Assembly (NCBI RefSeq): GCF_001280125.1
Contig: NZ_LGEG01000193.1
Coordinates: 1-64,000, forward strand
Direction of reading: 5' to 3'
Source: Streptomyces sp. NRRL F-6492
Lineage (GTDB): Bacteria > Actinomycetota > Actinomycetes > Streptomycetales > Streptomycetaceae
DNA: 64,000 bases
Shown here: positions 25,199 through 33,517 of the stretch, one piece after another
Layout: each line of letters begins with the position of its first letter
How positions within the stretch are numbered: position 1 is the stretch's first letter
Notes under the pieces: model-generated
Told to the model about the DNA's origin: nothing
The model's database searches: none
Seen by the model: the letters and a program-made list of their open reading frames with translations, nothing else
Translations under genes and position numbers: made by a program

Positions 25199-25230
25199 CC
25201 GCCCCCGGCCGGGGAACCGGCCGGGGGCGG
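25199..25230. terminator. Bidirectional terminator hairpin between convergent genes
   Basis: A perfect 14-bp stem (25199-25212 with 25217-25230) closes on a GGAA loop. It lies between the stops of the rightward acetyltransferase and the leftward MbtH gene and could serve both. Confidence 0.8.
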
Positions 25231-25252
25231 CGGCGCCGGGAGCGGGGCCGCG

Positions 25253-25462
25253 TCAGGAACGGGCGGCGAGGCTGGCCGGACGCAGGTCCGTCCAGTGCTC
25301 CTCGGTGTAGGCGGCGCAGCCCTGCCGGGAGTCCTCGCCGTGCACCACGGTCCAGCCGTCCGGCACCTCGGCGAAGGCCGGCCACAGCGAGTGCTGGTTC
25401 TCGGCGTTGACGAGCACGTAGTAGCGGGCGTCGTCGTCCTCGAAGGGGTTGGTCGCGGTCAT
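25253..25462 (-). CDS. MbtH-like protein (canonical)
   Basis: This 69-aa protein has the full MbtH signature: NPFED at the N-terminus, NAENQHSLWPAFAEVPDGW, and HWTDLRPASL. MbtH proteins bind NRPS adenylation domains and are often required for their folding or activity. This copy keeps all three conserved tryptophans, unlike the second MbtH near 58.9 kb. Its ATG at 25462 is 106 bases from an iron box, so it should be induced by iron starvation. It sits among the system A genes and most likely serves those synthetases, though it could also supply the system B enzyme. Confidence 0.92.
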   Translation of the reverse strand: MTATNPFEDDDARYYVLVNAENQHSLWPAFAEVPDGWTVVHGEDSRQGCAAYTEEHWTDLRPASLAARS

Positions 25463-25568
25463 GGGTCTCTCCTCGCGCCGGCGCGGCCCCGCGCGCGCCC
25501 GCCCGGTGGGGGCGGGGTGCGGAAGGGCCGTCGGTTCGGATCGGTGGGGGCGCCCGGGAACCGGGCGT

Positions 25569-25587
25569 TTAGGTAAGGCTTACCTAA
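25569..25587. promoter_or_regulatory. Perfect palindromic iron box upstream of mbtH-like gene
   Basis: TTAGGTAAGGCTTACCTAA has the same sequence as the box at 24586. It lies in the 217-bp gap between the MbtH start (25462) and the AraC-regulator stop (25680). Only the leftward MbtH gene lies downstream of it. The rest of the gap shows no further gene. Confidence 0.9.
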
Positions 25588-25679
25588 AATCACCTAGGGG
25601 GCGGTGGCTGTCAAGTCACTCCCCGGCGGCCGCCTCCCGTACGGAGGGGCCGCCCCGATCCGCCCCGATCCGGCTCGGT

Positions 25680-26426
25680 TCACCCCCCGGAACGCTCCGC
25701 GCACTCCTTGCTCCAGGCCCCTGGAGTGCGCCCGAAGTGCCGCCGGAACGCCAGTATGTAGCCGTTCGTGCTCGTGAATCCGACCATCACGGCGACCGCG
25801 CCGACCTGGTGGCCCCGGGCCAGCAGGTCGAGCGAGTGGTTGAGCCGCACCCGGGTCCGCCACTCGGAGAAGGCCAGCCCGGTCTCGGCCCGGAAGGCCC
25901 GCCGCAGGCTGGTCGAGCTGACGTAGAGGCTCTCGGCCCACTCCGTCGCGGTGCGCTGGTCGTCGGGCCTGCGCAGCAGGGTCCCGGCGACGGCGCGGGC
26001 CGCCTCGCTGGTCGGGCGGGGCAGCGGCAGCCTGACGTCGCGGCGGGTCCGGGTGCAGGTCAGTGCGGCGAACATCGCCGCGTCGTCGGCCTCCGCGCCC
26101 GCCTCCCGGGTCCGGGCGAGCAGCTGCCGGCGGACGGTGTCGTCGAGGCGGATCGCGGTGGTCCGGGTGAACGGCAGACGGTGCGCGGCGGGGTCGAACG
26201 GCTCGGCCAGGACCAGGGATTCGGGGTCGAACCGGGCGCTGTGCGGGGTGCCCGCCGGAAGCCACAGGGCCAGCGGCGAGGTGAGCTCGTGCTCGCCGTC
26301 CGGGGTGGTGACGGTGATCCGCCCCAGGGGGGCGTACAGGAGCTGGTGGAAGTCGTGCGCGTGCGTCGGGTGCCCGGTCGCCGTGATGAGCGCCTCGTCC
26401 GTCGTCCGCGTTCTGCCGTCGGCCAT
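25680..26426 (-). CDS. AraC-family transcriptional regulator
   Basis: The ~248-aa protein has an N-terminal cupin-like sensor (HAHDFHQLLYAPLG, then LWLPAGTPH) and a C-terminal double helix-turn-helix of the AraC family (YVSSTSLRRAF, VRLNHSLDLL, VMVGFTSTNGYILAFRRHFGRTPGAW). Divergent AraC regulators next to siderophore uptake genes often sense the ferric siderophore and activate transport; that role is inferred here from position. The open frame extends further upstream, but the sequence before MADGRTRT is not regulator-like and would cross the iron box. I chose the ATG at 26426; no strong ribosome site is visible. The iron box at 26510 lies 83 bases upstream and is shared with the divergent permease operon. 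Confidence 0.85.
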   Translation of the reverse strand: MADGRTRTTDEALITATGHPTHAHDFHQLLYAPLGRITVTTPDGEHELTSPLALWLPAGTPHSARFDPESLVLAEPFDPAAHRLPFTRTTAIRLDDTVRRQLLARTREAGAEADDAAMFAALTCTRTRRDVRLPLPRPTSEAARAVAGTLLRRPDDQRTATEWAESLYVSSTSLRRAFRAETGLAFSEWRTRVRLNHSLDLLARGHQVGAVAVMVGFTSTNGYILAFRRHFGRTPGAWSKECAERSGG

Positions 26427-26509
26427 GGAGGCCACCCCCGGGGTCCGGAGCCGGTCCGACCCCGGCCCCTCGATGTGATCGGTCGGCCTCCGGGTTGTAT
26501 CCCCGAAGG

Positions 26510-26528
26510 TTAGGCAAGGGTAACCTAA
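26510..26528. promoter_or_regulatory. Iron box in the AraC regulator / uptake operon divergent region
   Basis: TTAGGCAAGGGTAACCTAA is an imperfect iron box. It lies 34 bases upstream of the first permease ATG and 83 bases upstream of the divergent AraC gene start. Confidence 0.82.
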
Positions 26529-26562
26529 GTCGCCGTACGAGCCGTGAGAACAAGGACAACAG

Positions 26563-27633
26563 ATGACACAACCGCCCACGTCGGTGGTGAAAGCCCCGCC
26601 ACCGGAAGGGAATCGGGGCGTTCCACAGGTCCGCACCCGGGCCTCCCGGGGCACGGCCGTCGCCGTGCTCGCCGTCGTGGCGGTGCTCGTGACCCTCGTC
26701 GCGGGCATCGGGCTCGGAGCCCGGGACATCTCGCCCCTGGAAGTCGTCCGCATCCTTCTCCACCCCGGCGACCAGGCGTTCAACACCCACGTCCTGTGGA
26801 CCGAACGCATTCCGCGGACCTTCCTCGGCCTCGCGGTGGGCGCGGCGCTCGGCGCCTCCGGTCTGGTCATGCAGGCACTCACCGCCAACCCCCTCGCCGA
26901 CCCGGGCATCCTCGGCGTCGAACAGGGCGCCTCGATGTTCGTCGTCTTCGGCATCATGTTCCTCGGCGTCACCGACGCCGGCGGCTACTTCTGGCTCGCC
27001 CTCCTCGGCTCCTCCGTGGCCGCCACCCTCGTCTACCTCATCGGCACCCGCACCGACGCCGGAAGTTCGGCCGTCGGCCTCGTCCTCGCCGGCGTCGCCC
27101 TCGCCGCCGTGATGTCCTCCCTCATCACCCTCCTCGTCGTCCGCGACAAGGAGGCCTTCGCCCACCTCCGCTTCTGGTCGGTCGGCCAGCTCACCGGCCG
27201 CGCCGAGGTCCTGAGCCAGGTCATGCCCTTCGTGCTCGTCGGACTGCTCCTCGCCCTGCCGCTGGGCCGCACCCTCAACGTCCTCGGCCTCGGCGACGAG
27301 ACGGCCCGCGCCCTCGGCGTCCGGGTCGAACGGGCCCGCCTCACCGCCGCGGCCGTCGCCGTCCTGCTCTGCGCCGCCGCCACCGCCGCCGTCGGCCCCG
27401 TCGCCTTCGTCGGACTGGTCGCCGCGCACTGCGCCCGGCTCCTCGTCGGACCGGACCACCGCTGGTCGCTGCCGGTCTCCATGGCCGTCGGCGCCGTCCT
27501 GCTCACCGGCGCCGACACGGCCGGCCGACTGGTCCTCGACCACGGCGAGGTCCAGGTGGGCCTCATGACGGCCGTCGTCGGCACCCCCTTCTTCGTCTGG
27601 CTGGCCCGCCGCCGCGACCTGGTGCGGATGTGA
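26563..27633 (+). CDS. Ferric-siderophore ABC permease, FecCD family (first subunit)
   Basis: The 356-aa integral membrane protein belongs to the FecCD/BtuC family, with about ten hydrophobic segments. RIPRTFLGLAVGAALGASGLVMQALTANPLADPGILG contains the family's conserved NPLAxPxxLG motif, and ARALGV plus GPVAFVGL form the cytoplasmic coupling region. It should form the transmembrane channel for ferric-siderophore import together with the next gene product. AAGGA lies six bases before the ATG and an iron box 34 bases upstream. It is first in a tightly packed operon: its TGA overlaps the next ATG by one base. Confidence 0.92.
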   Translation: MTQPPTSVVKAPPPEGNRGVPQVRTRASRGTAVAVLAVVAVLVTLVAGIGLGARDISPLEVVRILLHPGDQAFNTHVLWTERIPRTFLGLAVGAALGASGLVMQALTANPLADPGILGVEQGASMFVVFGIMFLGVTDAGGYFWLALLGSSVAATLVYLIGTRTDAGSSAVGLVLAGVALAAVMSSLITLLVVRDKEAFAHLRFWSVGQLTGRAEVLSQVMPFVLVGLLLALPLGRTLNVLGLGDETARALGVRVERARLTAAAVAVLLCAAATAAVGPVAFVGLVAAHCARLLVGPDHRWSLPVSMAVGAVLLTGADTAGRLVLDHGEVQVGLMTAVVGTPFFVWLARRRDLVRM

Positions 27634-28709
27634 TGACCGCTCTCGACACCCGGTCCCCCCGGCCGGACTCCCCGACCACGCCCGCCGTCGTCGCGCACCT
27701 GCGCTCCGACCGCCGCGCCCGCAACCGCCGCGCCGCCGTGACCGCCGCCGTGCTCACCGTCGCACTGCTCGCACTCACCGCCGCCTCCGTCCTCCTCGGC
27801 GGCATCGGCCGGCTCGACCCCGCCGACGTCCTCCCCGCCGCCTTCGGCCTGCGGGACGGCCTCGCCGACTACATGATCTTCCAGCTGCGCATGCCGAGGG
27901 CGCTCTCCGCGCTCCTCTCCGGAGCCCTCTTCGGCCTCGCCGGCTCGCTCTACCAGCGGCTGATCCGCAACCCGCTCGCCACCCCCGACATCGTCGGCAT
28001 CTCCGCCGGAGCCGGCGCCGGAGCCGCGACCGCGCTGCTCTACGCGCCCGCCGCCTTCACCCTCGGCGTCCCGGTCGCCGCCGTCATCGGCTCCTTCGTC
28101 CTCGTCGCCGCCGTCCAGGCGCTCAGCTGGCGCGGCGGAGTCGACACGTACCGCCTGGTCCTCGTCGGCATCGGCCTCAGCGCGGTCTGCACCGCCTACA
28201 CCAACTACCTCTTCACCGTGGCGGACCAGCAGAGCATCGCCATCGCCATGCGCTGGACGGTCGGCAGCACGAGCGCCGCCGACTGGGACGGCGTCACCAC
28301 CCTCGCCGTCGGCTTCGGCGTCTGCGCGCTCGCCGCCCTCTTCGTCGGCCGCCCCCTCGCCACCCTCACCCTGGGCGACGACTTCGCCTCCGGCCTCGGC
28401 ACCCGGGTGACCGCCTCCCGCGTCGGCGTCCTGCTCCTCGGCGCCGCCGCGGCGGCCCTCGCCACCAGCGTCGTCGGCCCCATCGGCTTCGTCTCCCTCA
28501 TCAGCGGCCCCGTCGCCGTACGCCTGGTGGGCACCGAACGCTCCACCCTCCTCGCCCCGGCCATCGGCGCCGTCATCGTCATCGGCGCCGACGTCCTCGC
28601 CCAGCACGCACCCCTGATCAGCCCGGTGCCCACCGGCGTCCTCACCGCGCTGCTCGGCGCCCCCTACTTCGTCTGGCTGATCCTTCGACGCAGGCAGGGA
28701 GCCTCGTGA
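27633..28709 (+). CDS. Ferric-siderophore ABC permease, FecCD family (second subunit)
   Basis: The 358-aa protein is the partner permease. It has FecCD hallmarks: RMPRALSALLSGALFGLAGSLYQ, NPLATPDIVGISAG, and GPIGFVSLISGPVAVRLVG. The basic N-terminus (SDRRARNRRAA) precedes the first membrane segment. The start ATG is inside the stop context TGATG of the first permease. The TGA at its end overlaps the GTG start of the ATPase gene by four bases, so the three products are likely made in coupled amounts. It should form a heterodimeric import channel with the first permease. Confidence 0.92.
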   Translation: MTALDTRSPRPDSPTTPAVVAHLRSDRRARNRRAAVTAAVLTVALLALTAASVLLGGIGRLDPADVLPAAFGLRDGLADYMIFQLRMPRALSALLSGALFGLAGSLYQRLIRNPLATPDIVGISAGAGAGAATALLYAPAAFTLGVPVAAVIGSFVLVAAVQALSWRGGVDTYRLVLVGIGLSAVCTAYTNYLFTVADQQSIAIAMRWTVGSTSAADWDGVTTLAVGFGVCALAALFVGRPLATLTLGDDFASGLGTRVTASRVGVLLLGAAAAALATSVVGPIGFVSLISGPVAVRLVGTERSTLLAPAIGAVIVIGADVLAQHAPLISPVPTGVLTALLGAPYFVWLILRRRQGAS

Positions 28710-29554
28710 CACACACCGTGACCCCGCAGACCGAGAGCCCGGAGGCCACCGCGCCCCACCAGCTCGAAGCCCGCGGCATCAGCGCCGGGTACGGGAAGAC
28801 GCCCGTCATCGAGGACCTGTCCCTGCGGATCGAGAAGGGCCGGATCACCGCGCTCGTCGGCCCCAACGCCTGCGGCAAGTCCACCCTCCTCAAGTCCATC
28901 GCCCGGCTGCTGCCCCTCGCCGCCGGATCGGTCCTCCTCGAAGGCGCCGACATCCACCGGCTGCCCACCCGCGAGGTGGCGCGCAGGCTTGGCGTCCTGC
29001 CGCAGTCCCCGGTCGCCCCCGAGAGCATCACCGTCGGCGACCTGGTCTGGCGCGGCCGCCACCCGCACCGCCAGTTCGGCCGGCGCCGCGACGAGCGCGA
29101 GGACGTGATCATCGCCGAGGCCCTCAGGGCCACCGGCACCGCCGAACTAGTCGACCGCCCCGTCGACCAGCTCTCCGGCGGCCAGCGCCAGCGCGTGTGG
29201 ATCGCCCTCGCCCTCGCCCAGGACACCCCCACCCTGCTGCTCGACGAACCCACCACCTACCTGGACGTCGCGCACCAGATCGAGGTCATGGACCTCCTCG
29301 CCGACCTCAACGAACAGACGGGCAAGACCATCGTGCTCGTCTCCCACGACCTCAACCAGGCTGCCCTGTACGCCTCGACGATCGTCGCCATGCGCGGCGG
29401 ACGCGTCATCCGGCAGGGCACGCCCGAAGAGGTCCTCGACGAACGCACCGTGGCCGAGGTCTTCGGCCTCGCGTGCGTCGTCGTACCCCACCCCTACACC
29501 GCCAGGCCGCAGATCTTCCCGCTCGGCCGCCGTCACCACTCGCAGGAGAACTGA
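28706..29554 (+). CDS. Ferric-siderophore ABC transporter ATPase
   Basis: The 282-aa FecE/FepC-type ATPase powers uptake through the two preceding permeases. It has Walker A GPNACGKST (near residue 53), signature LSGGQRQR, Walker B LLLDEPTTYLD, and switch histidine VSHDLNQA. All catalytic motifs are intact. The GTG start overlaps the upstream permease stop by four bases. The binding-protein gene follows after two bases. Confidence 0.93.
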   Translation: MTHTVTPQTESPEATAPHQLEARGISAGYGKTPVIEDLSLRIEKGRITALVGPNACGKSTLLKSIARLLPLAAGSVLLEGADIHRLPTREVARRLGVLPQSPVAPESITVGDLVWRGRHPHRQFGRRRDEREDVIIAEALRATGTAELVDRPVDQLSGGQRQRVWIALALAQDTPTLLLDEPTTYLDVAHQIEVMDLLADLNEQTGKTIVLVSHDLNQAALYASTIVAMRGGRVIRQGTPEEVLDERTVAEVFGLACVVVPHPYTARPQIFPLGRRHHSQEN

Positions 29555-29556
29555 CC

Positions 29557-30618
29557 ATGAACCGCCTCGCCAGACCGCTCGCACGGCGCTCCACCGCCCG
29601 TACCCTGATCGCCGCCGTCGCGTGCGCCACCCTGCTCGCCGGCTGCGGCGGCAAGGACGCCGAGGGCGACAAGGCCGCCGAGAAGCCGTCCGGCGGCGCG
29701 AGCACCGGCGCCGCCGAGGCCGCCTTCCCGGTCACGCTCCCCAACGCCTGGGGCAAGACGGAGGTCGAGAAGAAGCCGCTCAAGGTCGCCACCGTCTCCG
29801 ACGGCGACACCGACATCGCCCTCGCCCTCGGCCTCGTCCCGGTCATCACCCCGGACGCCGAGGACGGCGGCCCCGTCCCCGAGTACAAGCAGCGCGCCCT
29901 CACCAAGCTCGGCGCCGGCAAGCTGAAGAAGTACGACGACACCGACGGCACCGACTACGAGGCCATCGCGGCCGAGGCGCCGGACGTCATCCTCGGCATG
30001 AACACCTGGTCGATGGACACCGACTACGCCAAGCTCGCGCCGATCGCCCCGGTCGTCACCTTCACCGACAAGGCGCACTCCGACACCCTCACCTGGCAGG
30101 AGCGCCTGAAGACCGCCGCCAAGGCGCTCGGCCTGACCGCCGAGGCCGAGAAGGTCATCGCGGCCAACGAGAAGGCCACCGCCGACGCGGCCGCCGCGCA
30201 CCCCGAGTTCAAGGGCAAGACGTACACCTACGCGGTCGTCCACCCCGAGCAGATCACCTTCATGTCCTACGCCGACCAGGACCCGGGCGTCTTCGAGCAG
30301 CTCGGCTTCGAGAAGACGGACAAGGCCAAGAGCTACAAGGCCGACAAGAACGCCGTCAGCCTGGAGAACCTGGACGAGCTGGAGGCCGACGTCCTCCTCA
30401 TGACGTACCCCTTCGGTGACAACGGCCTGCTCAGCGCCAAGGAGCTGGAGAGCAACAAGCTGTTCCAGTCCCTCCAGGTCGTCAAGGGCAAGCACTACGC
30501 GGTCATCCCCTCGGAGAACACCCTCTCCTCCGCCGTCGCCTACCCGGACGCCCTCAGCGCCCCCTGGATCGTCGAGAAGCTGACGCCGATCCTCGCCGGC
30601 GCCGTCGCCGGCAAGTGA
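29557..30618 (+). CDS. Siderophore-binding lipoprotein (system A uptake)
   Basis: The 353-aa protein is a class III (FepB/FhuD-like) substrate-binding protein. It starts with a basic signal region and hydrophobic core ending in the lipobox LLAGCG, so it should be anchored to the outer face of the membrane by a lipid on the cysteine. A charged Lys/Glu-rich linker follows, then TLPNAWGKTEVEKKPLKVATVSDGDTDIALALGL, the usual first strand. It presents the ferric siderophore to the permease pair encoded just upstream. The ligand cannot be read from sequence; the catecholate-hydroxamate of system A is the natural guess. A strong hairpin follows the stop. Confidence 0.9.
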   Translation: MNRLARPLARRSTARTLIAAVACATLLAGCGGKDAEGDKAAEKPSGGASTGAAEAAFPVTLPNAWGKTEVEKKPLKVATVSDGDTDIALALGLVPVITPDAEDGGPVPEYKQRALTKLGAGKLKKYDDTDGTDYEAIAAEAPDVILGMNTWSMDTDYAKLAPIAPVVTFTDKAHSDTLTWQERLKTAAKALGLTAEAEKVIAANEKATADAAAAHPEFKGKTYTYAVVHPEQITFMSYADQDPGVFEQLGFEKTDKAKSYKADKNAVSLENLDELEADVLLMTYPFGDNGLLSAKELESNKLFQSLQVVKGKHYAVIPSENTLSSAVAYPDALSAPWIVEKLTPILAGAVAGK

Positions 30619-30656
30619 CCCCCGCTCCCGGCAGGGAGCACCCTCACCCCCCGCAC

Positions 30657-30700
30657 GGGCCGGGTGGGCCGGCGCACCGCGCCCCCGGCCCACCCGGCCC
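30657..30700 (+). terminator. Strong hairpin between binding protein and reductase-fusion gene
   Basis: A perfect 16-bp stem (30657-30672 with 30685-30700, 12-base loop) lies in the 153-bp gap. There is no T-run and no new iron box before the next same-strand gene. It may be an intra-operon partial terminator that lowers expression of the downstream fusion gene, or a true terminator with an unrecognised promoter after it. Confidence 0.6.
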
Positions 30701-30771
30701 ACCGGTCCGTCCGGACCACCGGCCCGGCCCTGCAAGGCACTTCCAGCGCCGCGTACGAAGGAGCAGTACCC

Positions 30772-32643
30772 ATGCCCACCCGCAGCCCCCGCTCGGTCGT
30801 CACCTTCCCCATCGTGCTGCGCGAGCTGACCGTGCTGCGCGCCGAGAACGTCACCCCCGGGATGCGCCGCCTCACCCTCGGCGGCCCCCAGCTCGACGCC
30901 TTCGTCAAGGACGGCCTGGAGCTGCCCGCCCTGCGCACCGAGGGCTTCGACGACCACGTGAAGTTCTTCTTCGCCGACGAGACCGGGCGCCTGGTCCTGC
31001 CCCGGCAGCAGGTGAGCAGCCTCGACTGGTCGGACGGGCGGCCCGTCGCCAAGGACTACACCCCGGTCCGCCACGACCCCGAGAAGGGCGAGATCGACTT
31101 CGACTTCGTCCGCCACGAGGGCGGCGTCGCCTCCACCTGGGCCGAGAACGCCGTCCCGGGCGACAGCGCCTGGATCGCCGGACCGAAGATGTCCCACAGC
31201 CACCCCGAGGGCGCCGACTGGATCCTCGTCGTCGGCGACGAGACCGCCCTGCCCGCCATCGGCCGCTGGCTCGCCGAGATGCCCGAGGGCACCAAGGCCC
31301 GCGTCTTCGTCGAGGTCGGCGAGGACAGCCACCGCCAGGAGCTGCCCACCAAGGCCGACGCCGAGATCGTCTGGGTCTCCCGGAACGGCGCCCCGGCCGG
31401 CACCACCGACCTCCTGGAGCAGGCCGTCCGCGCCGCCGACTGGCTGCCCGGCACCGTCTTCGCCTGGGTCGCGGGCGAGGCCGTCGCCCTCAAGGGCATC
31501 CGCCGCCACCTGGCGACGGAGCGCGAGGTGCCGCGCGAGCAGACGCACATCACGGGCTACTGGCGCCGCACCGTGCCCGCCGTGCCCGCCGCCTCCGCCG
31601 CGGCCGAGGAACTGCCCGCCTCCGCCGCGGTGACGGAGGAGGACGAGGACGACGCGCACGAGCGCCTCCACGAACTCACCGACCTGGCGCCCCCGTACGC
31701 CATCCGGACCGCCGTCACCCTCGGCGTCTTCGACCTGGTCGACCGGGGCGTGCGGAACGCCGCCGAGCTGGCCCGGCGCGCCGAGGCGCACCCCGCCACC
31801 CTCAAGGCCCTCCTCGACTACCTGGTGGGGATCGAGCTGCTCGCCACCGACGGCGAGGGCGACTACAGCCTCACGCCGATCAGCGAGGAGCTGGTCGAGG
31901 ACGACCACTCGGCGGAGGAGTACCACCTGGAGGGCGCCGAGGCCGCGTTCGACGCCTCCCTCTCCGGTCTGCTGCACACCGTCCGCACCGGAAGGGCCGG
32001 CTACCGCACCCTCGCCGGGCGCACCCTGACCGAGGAGATGGCCCGGGAGTCCCGGATCGCCGACACCGCCCGCGCCGCCGTCGAGGACGAGGCCCGCTGG
32101 ATCGCACCCGGCGTGCTGCGCGCCCACGACTGGTCGGCCGTCGGCGAGCTGACCGCCACCGGCCACGGGGTCGCGACCGTGGTCGAGACCCTGGTCAAGG
32201 AGTTCCCGGAGCTGCGCGCGCGGATCGTCGCCATGCCCTCGGTGCTCCGGGTGCTGCGCGAGGCGATCATCGACGAGGAGCTGCTGCCCCGGATCGACCT
32301 GGTCGCCGGCTCCGGCACCGTACCGGCCGGTGCGCGCACCCTGCTGATGTCGCGTCAGCTGGAGTGGCAGGACGACGAGGACGCGGCGCACACCCTCTCC
32401 GAGGCCGCCGCCTCGCTCGCGGCGGACGGCACCCTGCTCCTGGTCGAGCAGGTCGCGACCGGTGACCCCGAGGACATGGAGGCGGTCCTGCACCACCTGC
32501 GCCTCAAGTGCGCCTTCGGCTCCGGGGTGCGCGACGCCGGGGAGATCGAGGCGCTCGCCGCGAGCGCGGGCCTCACCGTGCGCGCCCGCGCCGACGTCGG
32601 CTGGGACCACCGCCTGTGGACCCTGGAGCGCGCCGCCTCCTGA
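30772..32643 (+). CDS. Siderophore-interacting flavoprotein fused to an O-methyltransferase-like domain
   Basis: This 623-aa protein joins two families. Residues ~1-265 are a siderophore-interacting protein (SIP, ViuB-like): KDYTPVRHD is the FAD-binding RxYTxR-type motif, GDETALPAIGRWL and VAGEAVALKGIRRHL are family signatures, and ITGYWRR ends the domain. SIPs reduce ferric siderophores in the cytoplasm to release iron. After an Ala/Glu-rich linker, residues ~293-390 match the dimerisation helices of plant-type O-methyltransferases (LAPPYAIRTAVTLGVFDLV, LKALLDYLVGIELL). Residues ~440-620 have the Rossmann-like methyltransferase layout, but the SAM-binding DVGGGxG motif is replaced by AVGELTATGHG, so methylation is doubtful. 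The ATG at 30772 is preceded by GAAGGAG. The gene ends the uptake operon and faces the isochorismatase gene across a terminator. Confidence 0.86.
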   Translation: MPTRSPRSVVTFPIVLRELTVLRAENVTPGMRRLTLGGPQLDAFVKDGLELPALRTEGFDDHVKFFFADETGRLVLPRQQVSSLDWSDGRPVAKDYTPVRHDPEKGEIDFDFVRHEGGVASTWAENAVPGDSAWIAGPKMSHSHPEGADWILVVGDETALPAIGRWLAEMPEGTKARVFVEVGEDSHRQELPTKADAEIVWVSRNGAPAGTTDLLEQAVRAADWLPGTVFAWVAGEAVALKGIRRHLATEREVPREQTHITGYWRRTVPAVPAASAAAEELPASAAVTEEDEDDAHERLHELTDLAPPYAIRTAVTLGVFDLVDRGVRNAAELARRAEAHPATLKALLDYLVGIELLATDGEGDYSLTPISEELVEDDHSAEEYHLEGAEAAFDASLSGLLHTVRTGRAGYRTLAGRTLTEEMARESRIADTARAAVEDEARWIAPGVLRAHDWSAVGELTATGHGVATVVETLVKEFPELRARIVAMPSVLRVLREAIIDEELLPRIDLVAGSGTVPAGARTLLMSRQLEWQDDEDAAHTLSEAAASLAADGTLLLVEQVATGDPEDMEAVLHHLRLKCAFGSGVRDAGEIEALAASAGLTVRARADVGWDHRLWTLERAAS

Positions 32644-32654
32644 CCCTCCGGGAA

Positions 32655-32688
32655 GCCCGGCGCGTCTCCCGGGGGAGACGCGCCGGGC
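32655..32688. terminator. Bidirectional terminator hairpin
   Basis: A perfect 16-base inverted repeat (32655-32670 with 32673-32688) lies in the 48-bp gap between the convergent stops of the SIP-fusion and isochorismatase genes. Confidence 0.85.
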
Positions 32689-32691
32689 GCG

Positions 32692-33336
32692 TCACGCGTC
32701 GCGCCGGTTCCGGCCGAGCAGCAGGCCGCGCAGCAGGTCGTCGGTCGTACGGACCACTCCGCTGCGCGCGGCCCAGCGCAGGGCCATCTCGTGCTCCTCG
32801 GCGGAGTAGTCGGCCACGGCGTCGGCGACGACGAAGGGCTGTATGTCGTTCATGAAGGCGTCGGCGGCGGTCAGCAGCACCCCGAGGTGGGCGTAGACCC
32901 CGCAGATGATCAGCTGGTCGCGTCCCTCCTCGCGCAGCAGCCGGCCGAGGTGGCTGCGCAGGAAGGCGTTCTGCCGGGCGTTGGGGAGCAGGTGCTCGCC
33001 GGGGCGCGGGGTGAGCTGCTCGATGATCGCGGTGTCCCCGGGACCGTCGCCGGTCTCCGGCCACCGGACGTCGGCGGCGAGCCCGCGCCGCACGGTCGGC
33101 TCGGCGCTGAACACCACGGGCAGGCCGAGGGCTCCGGCCAGTTCGCGCAGGGCCACGATGTTGCCGACGAGGTCCACGACGGGCGGCTGCTGGGCCGGGA
33201 AGCGTCCGACGAAGTGGTTCTGCATGTCGTGGACGAGCAGGGCGGCGCGCTCCGGGTCGATGTGCCAGGGGGCGCTGGAGCGGGGGAGGGCCGACCGGTC
33301 GGGCATGGCGTAGGAATCGATGGCCGGCAGTCCCAT
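32692..33336 (-). CDS. dhbB: Isochorismatase (DhbB/EntB N-terminal domain only)
   Basis: The 214-aa protein matches the isochorismatase half of EntB/DhbB, which hydrolyses isochorismate to 2,3-dihydro-2,3-dihydroxybenzoate plus pyruvate, the substrate for DhbA. LLVHDMQNHFVGRF carries the conserved aspartate. LIICGVYAHLGVLLTAADAFMNDIQPFVVADAVADYS is the characteristic C-terminal half. Bifunctional EntB (about 285 aa) has a carrier domain after this point; here the protein stops at RGLLLGRNRRDA, and the carrier is the separate 89-aa gene near 24.4 kb. The ATG at 33336 is preceded by AGGGAGGG, with an iron box 52 bases upstream, so it should be iron-repressed with the other DHB genes. Confidence 0.9.
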   Translation of the reverse strand: MGLPAIDSYAMPDRSALPRSSAPWHIDPERAALLVHDMQNHFVGRFPAQQPPVVDLVGNIVALRELAGALGLPVVFSAEPTVRRGLAADVRWPETGDGPGDTAIIEQLTPRPGEHLLPNARQNAFLRSHLGRLLREEGRDQLIICGVYAHLGVLLTAADAFMNDIQPFVVADAVADYSAEEHEMALRWAARSGVVRTTDDLLRGLLLGRNRRDA

Positions 33337-33387
33337 GCTGTTTCCCTCCCTGCCGCGGCGGCCGTGGGCCGGGCGCGTGAAATTCAG

Positions 33388-33406
33388 TTAGCTTAGCCTA
33401 ACCTAA
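33388..33406. promoter_or_regulatory. Iron box upstream of the isochorismatase gene
   Basis: TTAGCTTAGCCTAACCTAA is an imperfect iron box 52 bases from the isochorismatase ATG. It is also 112 bases upstream of the divergent amidase GTG, so it might influence that gene too. The rest of the 181-bp gap shows nothing else clear. Confidence 0.85.
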
Positions 33407-33517
33407 CCATTTCTGTTTCCGGGTGGACGAGAACTCGAATTCCTTCCGGCCCTCGCCTGTTACCCGTGGGTACGCGATGATGGCGGCAACCAACCACACG
33501 CGGGGACTGGGGCAGCG

